DNA of 6,995 bases from Candidatus Bathyarchaeota archaeon (GTDB lineage: Archaea; Thermoproteota; Bathyarchaeia; TCS64): NCBI GenBank assembly GCA_030691555.1, contig JAUYEB010000259.1, positions 1 to 6,995 on the forward strand, written 5' to 3'. The translations under genes and the position numbers were made by a program. Below, in pieces: positions 1 through 4,784 of this stretch (within the stretch, counting starts at the first letter, position 1; each line of letters starts with the position of its first letter). The notes under the pieces are model-generated. The model had not been told where the DNA came from. It saw only the letters and a list, made by a program, of their open reading frames with translations, and did no database searches.

Positions 1-78
1 GAGCCGGGTGAGAGCTTCGGCGAGGCGCTCCGCCTCCTGTCGCTGCGGAGGCCCGCCGTACGTAGAAGGATGGGTTAA
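1..78 (+). CDS. 3' end of an unidentified gene, possibly VapB/DUF217-like antitoxin (partial)
   Basis: An open frame enters from the left edge and ends with TAA at 76-78, giving 25 residues that begin EPGESFGEALRLLS and end in an Arg-rich tail. About four in five codons end in G or C, as in the definite genes of this window, which supports real coding sequence. The stretch PGESFGEALRLL resembles the 'ESFSDVIRRLL' segment of archaeal VapB/DUF217 antitoxins, which bind DNA and neutralise a PIN-domain toxin. If so, the usual downstream vapC is absent, because the next gene is dnaG on the other strand, tail to tail. The fragment is too short for a firm family call, and it could be the end of any Arg-rich protein. 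Confidence 0.45.
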   Translation, partial: EPGESFGEALRLLSLRRPAVRRRMG

Positions 79-82
79 AAAA
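77..82 (-). terminator. T-run terminator of dnaG
   Basis: Six consecutive T on the minus strand lie 4 bases after the dnaG stop codon. Short oligo-T stretches just after the stop are the usual intrinsic termination signal of archaeal RNA polymerase, with no hairpin needed. The run overlaps the stop codon of the convergent gene at the left edge. Confidence 0.55.
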
Positions 83-86
83 GTGT

Positions 87-1328
87 CTAGGATAGGTCCT
101 TGAAGGCGCGGACCTCCAGCCCCTGCGGGATCCTGACGCCCTCTGAGATCCTGTCTCCGACGATCGCCTTCACGCCCTTGGCGACGGCCGCGTCGATGAG
201 GCGGCCGGTCACGATGCCGTCGAAGATCACGGCGCGTATGCCCTCGCTCGCCTTGAGCTTCTCGACGAGCTCGGCGACTGGGAACCTCGCCTTCTCGGCG
301 CCGTCGGTCCCCATCAGCACCGCCTCGAGGGTCCCCTTGAGCCCCTCGGTCAGGCCGGCGTACTCCCTCGCGATGCTCGGGACCTGTACGACCTCCTGCC
401 TCGGTGGGCGCTGGGGCCTGTGGGGCTCGCGCATCTGCCTCGGCCTCTGTGGCTGCTGCTCCATCGCTGGGGCGGGTGCGGGGGCTGGCTCGGCACGCTC
501 CTGGGCGAGCGCCTCCTCGACGGGGACGCGCGCCGCCAGGGCCGCCTTTATCTGGTCGGGGTCGAGCTCCTCCACCTCCGAGCCGCGGGGGGCGCGCGCC
601 ACGTACTTGGGCTTCGCCACCTGCATGAGCTCCTTGAGGATGAGGTCTCCGCCCCTGTCGCCGTCGAGGAAGGCCGTTATCTCCTTCTTCTTGGCGAGGT
701 CGCGCACCGTCCTCGGGATCTTCACGCCCTCGACCGCGATCGAGCCGGATATCCCCGCCTTGAGGAGGTTGATGACGTCCGCCCTCCCCTCGACGACGAT
801 TATGTCGTTGCGCTGGCCGATGTCCGGGGTCGCCGTGAGCCTCTCGCGCCCGTAGTGGACGGGCTCGACCCTCTTGCTCTCCTGGCTGACCTGGTCGAGC
901 ATCACCTCGATGTCGTGGCTCTCCTTGACGTGCCAGTCGCGCATCAGCTCCTTGGCGCGCTCCTGTATGCGCTTGAGCTTGTCGACGCGGATGTCCTTGA
1001 TTCCCTCGACGGCGATCTTCGCATCGCAGGGGCCGACCCTGTCGACGGTCTCCATCGCAGCCGCGATCACGGCGGTCTCGGGCCTGTCAAGGCTCGACGG
1101 GACCACGAGTGTGCCCGTCGTCTTGTCGTTCGCCGACCTTAGCTCGATGTCGATCCTGCCGATCTTGCCCGTGCGCTGGAGCTCGCGGAGCTCGAAGTCC
1201 TTGGGGAAAAGCCCCTCGGTCTGGCCGAAGATGGCGCCTATCACGTCGTGGCGCTCTACGACCCCTTCTATGGTGAAGCGGGCGTGAATCGTGTACTTGA
1301 CGCCTGTGTAGCTGTCCTTATCTCCCAT
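87..1328 (-). CDS. dnaG: Archaeal DnaG (TOPRIM-domain primase-like protein, exosome-associated)
   Basis: A 413-residue protein from ATG at 1328. Archaeal DnaG has a TOPRIM catalytic fold. In studied archaea it binds the Csl4 cap of the RNA exosome, and it has been reported to have primase activity. Visible here are the conserved N-terminal block GAIFGQTEGL (31-40) with LRELQRTGKIGRI (48-59), the TOPRIM glutamate in VVEGRADV (178-185, Glu180) and the metal-binding FLDGDRGGD (220-228). A Pro/Gln/Arg-rich linker (about 278-312) precedes a compact C-terminal domain (about 315-413). The open frame extends upstream to a GTG at 1490, adding 54 residues. I chose ATG 1328 because the family starts directly with the KYTIHARFTIEGVVE block and the extension is poorer in G/C-ending codons. 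No clear Shine-Dalgarno precedes the ATG. A TATA box at 1545-1553 implies a long leader or use of the upstream GTG. It is divergent from gap. Confidence 0.93.
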   Translation of the reverse strand: MGDKDSYTGVKYTIHARFTIEGVVERHDVIGAIFGQTEGLFPKDFELRELQRTGKIGRIDIELRSANDKTTGTLVVPSSLDRPETAVIAAAMETVDRVGPCDAKIAVEGIKDIRVDKLKRIQERAKELMRDWHVKESHDIEVMLDQVSQESKRVEPVHYGRERLTATPDIGQRNDIIVVEGRADVINLLKAGISGSIAVEGVKIPRTVRDLAKKKEITAFLDGDRGGDLILKELMQVAKPKYVARAPRGSEVEELDPDQIKAALAARVPVEEALAQERAEPAPAPAPAMEQQPQRPRQMREPHRPQRPPRQEVVQVPSIAREYAGLTEGLKGTLEAVLMGTDGAEKARFPVAELVEKLKASEGIRAVIFDGIVTGRLIDAAVAKGVKAIVGDRISEGVRIPQGLEVRAFKDLS

Positions 1329-1504
1329 TGCTATTGCAACTCTGTTCTTTGTTGTTTTCCAGATCCACACAAGCCGCGCTGCGGCGCCTCGTATCCCCTC
1401 TGGGGCTTTGTCCGGGTCCGATTGACTCGTTCCCTCGCTTGGCTTCCATCCGGTGATGCGGGGGCCTGGGCCGTTCTCGACCCTTCCCACCGCGGTGAGT
1501 GTGA
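1329..1504 (-). other. dnaG upstream stretch: leader RNA or N-terminal extension
   Basis: This stretch lies between the dnaG ATG and the promoter-proximal hairpin. It stays open in the dnaG frame up to a GTG at 1488-1490. The 54 encoded residues match no part of archaeal DnaG that I know. The last ten codons before the ATG are notably AT-rich (ACA, AAA, AGA, ATA, GCA) compared with the gene itself. Small self-complementary pieces occur on the minus strand: CCCC-AGA-GGGG, GCCGC-AGC-GCGGC and the palindrome CACCGCGGTG at 1487-1496. No tRNA, SRP RNA or RNase P RNA landmarks were recognised. A weak AT-rich patch near 1349-1360 could serve as an alternative promoter for a leaderless dnaG transcript. 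Confidence 0.35.
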
Positions 1505-1525
1505 ACCACGCCTTGTTGGCGCGGT
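1505..1525 (-). promoter_or_regulatory. Hairpin at the predicted 5' end of the dnaG transcript
   Basis: On the minus strand ACCGCGCC and GGCGTGGT pair over 8 bp (one G-U) around the loop AACAA. On the plus strand the same segment has an A-C mismatch, so the structure fits minus-strand RNA better. The TATA box at 1545-1553 predicts transcript start near 1523-1525, exactly where the hairpin begins. It would therefore form the first 21 bases of a roughly 195-base leader before the dnaG ATG. A role in 5' stability or translational control is inference; chance is possible in GC-rich DNA. Confidence 0.4.
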
Positions 1526-1544
1526 GAGGATAGTTTCATCTAGG

Positions 1545-1553
1545 GATAAAAAC
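1545..1553 (-). promoter_or_regulatory. TATA box directed toward dnaG
   Basis: The minus strand reads GTTTTTATC, an AT-rich box in otherwise GC-rich DNA, predicting transcript start about 25 bases on, near 1523-1525. The nearest dnaG start compatible with the family lies about 195 bases further, an unusually long leader for archaea. It sits back to back with the gap TATA box about 35 bases away. Confidence 0.5.
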
Positions 1554-1585
1554 GTTGCCGATCGGGGGTCGGCGGCACGCGGTAG

Positions 1586-1592
1586 TTTTAAA
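1586..1592 (+). promoter_or_regulatory. TATA box of gap
   Basis: TTTTAAA is centred at 1589. A spacing of about 26 bases puts transcript start near 1615, leaving a leader of about 12 bases before the gap ATG. The box is the strongest AT cluster in the dnaG/gap divergent region. Confidence 0.65.
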
Positions 1593-1614
1593 GGGGTTTT
1601 ACCGACACTTATCT

Positions 1615-1619
1615 GAGGT
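1615..1619 (+). promoter_or_regulatory. Shine-Dalgarno site of gap
   Basis: GAGGT lies 8 bases before the ATG at 1628 and can pair with the CCUCC end of 16S rRNA. It is good support for this start codon, and contrasts with the apparently leaderless gene at 6891. Confidence 0.55.
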
Positions 1620-1627
1620 TCGTCCTC

Positions 1628-2629
1628 ATGGTTAAGGTCGCGATAAATGGATTCGGTAGGACGGGCCGCCTCGCGTTGAGGGCGGCGCTAGAACGGGGCT
1701 CCAAGCTCGACTTCGTCGCGGTTAATCGCGGCGACGCCAAGCTGCTTGGGCACCTTCTGAAGTATGACAGCGTCCACGGGAGGGCACCCTTCCCCGTCGA
1801 GGTCGACGGCGACACGATAGTCGCCGCGGGGAGGAGGATAAAGGTCCTGAACGAGTCGGACGCGGAGAAGCTCCCCTGGAGGGACCTCGGCGTCTGGCTG
1901 GTCATCGACGCCTCCGACAAGTACAGGGACAGGGAGGGGGCGGGGAAGCACATCAAGGCGGGCGCGAGCAAGGTCCTAGTGGGGGCGCCGGGGAAGAAGC
2001 TCGACGCCACCATAGTCCTCGGCGTCAACGACGGCATATACGACCCCGCGAAGCACCACCTGGTCAGCAACGCGAGCTGCACGACCAACTGCGTCGCCCC
2101 CGTCGTCAAGGTCCTCAACGACCGCTTCGGCCTCGAGTCCGCGATGGTCTCCACCATCCACGCCTACACGGGTAGCCAGATGCTGCTCGACCGCGCCGAC
2201 AAGGACCTCAGGAGGGCGCGCGCCGCGGCGATGAGCATCATCCCCACGACCACAGGCATGACCAGCGCCATCGGCGAGGTGCTGCCCGAGCTGAAGGGCA
2301 AGGTCGACGGCACCGCGTTCCGCGTCCCGACCCCCGACGTGAGCCTCATCGACGTCTCCGCCGTCCTCAAGGCGAAGCCGAGCGCCGACGAGATCAACGC
2401 CGCCTTCAAGGAGGCCGCCGCCGGCAAGATGAAGGGCATACTAGCATACGACACCGAGCCACTCGTCTCAGTCGACTACGTCCACAACCCCTACAGCGCG
2501 ATCGTCGACGGCACATCGACCGTCTCGAACGGGAGCATGGTCAAGGTAGTGGCCTGGTACGACAACGAGTACGGGTACAGCTGCAGGACCGTGGAGCTGG
2601 CCGAGAAGATGGCAAGCCACGCCAAGTAG
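1628..2629 (+). CDS. gap: Glyceraldehyde-3-phosphate dehydrogenase, bacterial (class I) type, probably NADP(H)-preferring
   Basis: A 333-residue full-length protein. It interconverts glyceraldehyde-3-phosphate and 1,3-bisphosphoglycerate in central carbon metabolism, in the cytosol. Seen: the Rossmann motif INGFGRTGR (6-14), the active-site block SNASCTTNC (147-155, Cys151), catalytic His178 in TIHAYT, DLRRARAAA near 193-201 and WYDNEYGYS (310-318). These define the bacterial/eukaryotic family rather than the archaeal class II enzyme. Cofactor-site residues differ from NAD-type enzymes: the usual 'VNDLTDA' is VNRGDA (33-37), replacing the Asp that binds the NAD ribose by Arg34, and the Leu-Pro pair before HKDLRRA is Arg189-Ala190. 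The usual ESTG is DASD (94-97). In chloroplast GAPDH, loss of the Leu-Pro pair accompanies NADP use, so NADP(H) preference is inferred. It has its own TATA box and Shine-Dalgarno, and ends 5 bases from tyrS. Confidence 0.95.
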   Translation: MVKVAINGFGRTGRLALRAALERGSKLDFVAVNRGDAKLLGHLLKYDSVHGRAPFPVEVDGDTIVAAGRRIKVLNESDAEKLPWRDLGVWLVIDASDKYRDREGAGKHIKAGASKVLVGAPGKKLDATIVLGVNDGIYDPAKHHLVSNASCTTNCVAPVVKVLNDRFGLESAMVSTIHAYTGSQMLLDRADKDLRRARAAAMSIIPTTTGMTSAIGEVLPELKGKVDGTAFRVPTPDVSLIDVSAVLKAKPSADEINAAFKEAAAGKMKGILAYDTEPLVSVDYVHNPYSAIVDGTSTVSNGSMVKVVAWYDNEYGYSCRTVELAEKMASHAK

Positions 2630-2630
2630 C

Positions 2631-2636
2631 TCTTTT
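2631..2636 (+). terminator. Possible T-run terminator of gap
   Basis: TCTTTT follows the gap stop codon by one base. The run overlaps the end of the convergent tyrS stop codon. It is short, so termination here may be partial. Confidence 0.35.
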
Positions 2637-3717
2637 ACCGGGTCACCCGGAGCCTCTTCATCTTCTCGAGGTTCTCGGGCTTCCTCTCGAAGTATGTCCT
2701 CACCGGTTCGAGGAGCTTCACCATGGCCTCGGCGGTGGCGGTCTTGAGGTCCATGGGGTGTAGCTTGCCCTCGGCGTACGTCTTGGCGAGGTCCTCGAAG
2801 CTCTCGAACGAGATGTCCCCACCGAACTTGGCTGGGCGCTCGACCTCCAGCTTGCCCATGTGGGGGAAGACTATCATGCGGGCGTGCTCCAGCACCGGGT
2901 TGCCCTCCACCTGCTTGGGTGGGCAGAAGACCTCCTTGTACTTCGCCCTGATGTCTGCTGGCTCGTCGTTGACCCAGATGGCGCCCTTGGCGACGCTCTT
3001 CGACATCTTCGACGTGATGGTCTTGTTTATCCCCTCGTCCTCGTCGAAGGCGCCCTGGATGGTCGTGTCCTGTAGGCCGGGGAGGAGCGGGTTGTGGAGG
3101 CAGACCGGCGTCTTGAAACCGAGCTTCGGCGCTATCTCCCTCGCGAGCATGTGGACCTTCCTCTGGTCCATCCCGGCGCAGGCTGCGTCGAGCTTCATCT
3201 GGAATATGTCCGAGGTCTGGAGGGCGGGGTAGAGGACCCAGCTCGACTCCACGTCCTCTGCGTCTGCGCTGCGCCCCATGATGGGCATCGCCCTCAGGGC
3301 CCTCTTCATCGTAGTCGCCTTCATGACGCGCACCACCTTCTCCCAGTAGTCCTTGTGGCTGACGATGTCAGATGCCCAGAGGTACTCGACCTTCCCCTCG
3401 GGGAGGCCCAAGGCGGTGAAGCAGTCCTTGAAGTACTCGGCGCCTGCCCTGATGTTGTCGAGGTCGCCGCCGAGCTTGTTGTTGATCCAGCCGTGCCACT
3501 CGGCGAGGTAGATTATGAAGTGGAAGCCCGCGTCGACGTAGTCCCTCATCTTCTTCCCCACGATGAGGCCGGTGCCGGCGTGCATCATGCCGCTCGGCTC
3601 GAAGCCGACGTATCCGCGGGGGTGGTCGTTGGTCTCTAGCAGCGCGCGGACCTCGGCGGGGGTGATTACCTCCTGGAGGTTCTGGGTCACCAGCCTGAAG
3701 CGGGTCTCTGTGTCCAT
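2635..3717 (-). CDS. tyrS: Tyrosyl-tRNA synthetase, archaeal type
   Basis: A 360-residue class Ic aminoacyl-tRNA synthetase that attaches tyrosine to tRNA-Tyr in the cytosol. Seen: the HIGH-type motif as HAGT (46-49) after GFEPSG (38-43), the tyrosine-pocket segment VLYPALQTSDI (161-171), the block GMDQRKVHMLARE (182-194) and a full KMSKS (237-241). Tyr36, Tyr163, Gln167 and Asp170 align by eye with Tyr32, Tyr151, Gln155 and Asp158 of the Methanocaldococcus jannaschii enzyme, which favours TyrRS over the related TrpRS. The C-terminal part has FGGDISFES and LHPMDLKTATAEA, typical of archaeal TyrRS. It is about 50 residues longer than the M. jannaschii protein, with an insertion between CLHNPLLPGL and KMSKS (about 215-236), as I recall from crenarchaeal versions. 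The ATG start follows GAGG by 3 bases and a TATA box at suitable distance. It converges on gap. Confidence 0.95.
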   Translation of the reverse strand: MDTETRFRLVTQNLQEVITPAEVRALLETNDHPRGYVGFEPSGMMHAGTGLIVGKKMRDYVDAGFHFIIYLAEWHGWINNKLGGDLDNIRAGAEYFKDCFTALGLPEGKVEYLWASDIVSHKDYWEKVVRVMKATTMKRALRAMPIMGRSADAEDVESSWVLYPALQTSDIFQMKLDAACAGMDQRKVHMLAREIAPKLGFKTPVCLHNPLLPGLQDTTIQGAFDEDEGINKTITSKMSKSVAKGAIWVNDEPADIRAKYKEVFCPPKQVEGNPVLEHARMIVFPHMGKLEVERPAKFGGDISFESFEDLAKTYAEGKLHPMDLKTATAEAMVKLLEPVRTYFERKPENLEKMKRLRVTR

Positions 3718-3750
3718 GTTCCTCGCCTTTGGATTCTCTCGGATACTCCG

Positions 3751-3758
3751 TTATTAAG
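3751..3758 (-). promoter_or_regulatory. TATA box of tyrS
   Basis: The minus strand reads CTTAATAA centred near 3754, which predicts transcript start near 3728 and a leader of about 11 bases to the ATG at 3717. GAGG at 3721-3724 lies 3 bases before the ATG, a rather short Shine-Dalgarno spacing. Confidence 0.6.
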
Positions 3759-4112
3759 GTTTGAGGGTAGGGGCCGCTGCCCACCTTGGTTAATGAGATG
3801 AGGGGAAATGGCGCAGTATTCCCTACGCGGCGGCACACGCGTACGCGTCGACTCCGCCCGGGTTCCTGTGACTCTTGTCTGCGTCGTGGTTGGGAAAATT
3901 TGGTGGTGGGCCGGGCGTCCCTGTGCCTCGCGACAAACACACAGCATCAACGCATGGAGCCAACGCTCCGCTCAGCTGAGCTCTCTCAAATCGCGAGGAG
4001 TCCGACGCCCGGCCCTGCCCGCCTGTCCCATGACTGGGTAACCCCGTCTTCACTGGTGACCCTCCGCGGAGTCCGTCTGCATGGCGCGTCGTCTTGGCGG
4101 GCGTAGTCTAGT
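3759..4112. other. Geneless stretch of about 350 bases with several palindromes
   Basis: I see no convincing gene here. Short open frames on both strands lack recognisable motifs and show no G/C-ending codon bias. Structure present: the 12-base palindrome ACGCGTACGCGT (3837-3848), an AT patch AAAATTT (near 3895-3901), a GGAGC-CAAC-GCTCC hairpin (3956-3969) directly followed by the perfect 12-base palindrome GCTCAGCTGAGC (3970-3981), and CTCCGCGGAG (4062-4071). A stretch CGAGGAGTCCG near 3994-4004 faintly recalls the RNase P RNA CR-I motif but lacks its central A's, and no partner regions were found. The stretch could hold an unannotated structured RNA or regulatory sites for the two divergent flanking genes. 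Confidence 0.4.
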
Positions 4113-4138
4113 CGGTTCGGAGGCTTATATCCTAACCG
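4113..4138 (+). promoter_or_regulatory. TATA box inside an inverted repeat, promoter of the HTH gene
   Basis: CTTATAT (4124-4130) is a good archaeal TATA box and predicts transcript start near 4153. It is enclosed by an imperfect dyad: CGGTT (4113-4117) and AGG (4121-4123) on the left pair with CCT (4131-4133) and AACCG (4134-4138) on the right. A dyad centred on the TATA box is where a self-repressing regulator would act; that role is inferred. Confidence 0.55.
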
Positions 4139-4157
4139 GAGTGTGCAGGGTTGGATT

Positions 4158-4180
4158 CCCAGTCAAGTGACCCCAGTCAA
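4158..4180 (+). repeat. Two direct copies of CCCAGTCAA, period 14
   Basis: CCCAGTCAA occurs at 4158-4166 and again at 4172-4180, just after the predicted transcript start of the HTH gene and around its likely GTG start. It could be a regulator or leader element, or a small chance duplication. Confidence 0.4.
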
Positions 4181-4784
4181 AAACGGTTTTCTACCCCCGA
4201 AACCGCCCTTCAAGCAGGCGAAGGCGTTGAAACCGGGCAGGGACGAGGTCGAGGAGGTCGTCTTCCAGGCGCTCGCGTCGACCGAGAGGCGCGAGATTCT
4301 GAGGATCATCCGCACCCGTGAGGGTGGCGCCACGTACAGCGAGATACTGGGGGAGCTCGCCCTCACGACGGGGAACCTCAACTACCACCTTAAGCAGCTT
4401 GAGGGGCTGATCGAGAAGGACGAGGAGCGGCGGTACCGGCTCACCCCCCTCGGCGAGAGGGCCATGGCGGTACTCAGGGGCGTCGACGTCCCGGAGAACC
4501 TTGGCGACTACGTCTCCGCGGCGAGGGCGTCCCAGTCGCTGAGCATGCACCCCTTCGTGTCGAGGCTCATATTGATGGCCGTCGCATTCGACTGCCTCTT
4601 CCTCGCCATCTGGGGCTACATCGCCTACATCGCGGCCACCGAGGGGGCGCCGGTGTTCGTCTACGCCGTCCTCGCTTTCCTCCTAGTCGCGGGCGTGGTC
4701 GCGCTCGTCGGGCTCGTCAGGGCCCTCAGGACCGCCCCGGAGTACGTGAGGAGGCTTGAGCGGAGGCTCGGCCTCACCCGCTAG
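4167..4784 (+). CDS. ArsR-like winged-helix regulator with two C-terminal membrane segments
   Basis: A 205-residue protein if GTG 4167 is the start. GTG 4143 gives 213 residues but lies only about 16 bases from the TATA centre, upstream of the predicted transcript start; TTG 4227 is also possible. Residues about 28-107 form an ArsR/MarR-type winged helix: STERREILRII (38-48), then TYSEILGELALTTGNLNYHLKQLEGL with the recognition helix at about 67-78, then the wing RRYRLTPLGERAM. Two hydrophobic stretches follow at about 133-155 and 163-186, with a short loop between, and a basic tail (RRLERRLGLTR). This suggests a membrane-tethered DNA-binding protein, a layout common in archaea. The ligand and targets are unknown. 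Its promoter carries a dyad around the TATA box, suggesting self-regulation. It converges on the S9 peptidase gene, sharing CTAG at the two stop codons. No named family member was recognised. Confidence 0.85.
   Translation: MTPVKNGFLPPKPPFKQAKALKPGRDEVEEVVFQALASTERREILRIIRTREGGATYSEILGELALTTGNLNYHLKQLEGLIEKDEERRYRLTPLGERAMAVLRGVDVPENLGDYVSAARASQSLSMHPFVSRLILMAVAFDCLFLAIWGYIAYIAATEGAPVFVYAVLAFLLVAGVVALVGLVRALRTAPEYVRRLERRLGLTR
4180..4190. promoter_or_regulatory. AAAAC-G-GTTTT palindrome at the start of the HTH gene
   Basis: This is an 11-base perfect inverted repeat in a GC-rich setting, followed by C like the larger palindrome at 6805-6821 whose core is AAAACC-G-GGTTTT. It lies about 27 bases after the predicted transcript start. 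A candidate operator of the HTH protein itself; only the sequence similarity is seen. Confidence 0.35.

Noticed and set aside
100..855. Long plus-strand open frame opposite dnaG (251 codons)
   Set aside because: It is a mirror of dnaG in GC-rich DNA, with Ser/Ala/Arg-rich low-complexity translation and no motif; dnaG motifs are unambiguous on the other strand.
1318..1539. 73-codon minus-strand frame beginning near the dnaG promoter and overlapping the dnaG start
   Set aside because: Its ATG at 1539 lies upstream of the transcript start predicted by the TATA box. Codons are not G/C-ending and the product is Arg/Pro/Gly-rich without motif.
3790..3981. C/D box guide RNA (GAGATGA near 3796 and CTGA near 3975)
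   Set aside because: The C-like box deviates from RUGAUGA, and the boxes are about 170 bases apart, far beyond archaeal C/D RNAs of about 50-70 bases.
3994..4004. RNase P RNA CR-I-like string CGAGGAGTCCG
   Set aside because: It lacks the central AAA of the conserved motif, and no CR-IV/CR-V partner was found nearby.
3786..4106. Open frames in the tyrS-HTH intergenic region (106, 77 and 76 codons)
   Set aside because: They overlap each other on both strands with no motif, no codon bias and no promoter or ribosome site at a fitting distance.
4143..4166. Upstream GTG start of the HTH gene at 4143
   Set aside because: It is only about 16 bases from the TATA box centre, before the expected transcript start, so GTG 4167 is preferred; the choice remains uncertain.
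4097..4170. Functional tRNA gene
   Set aside because: The D-arm and T-arm look right and are correctly spaced, but the seven acceptor pairs and the anticodon stem fail, and C56 is replaced by G. At best it is a relic.
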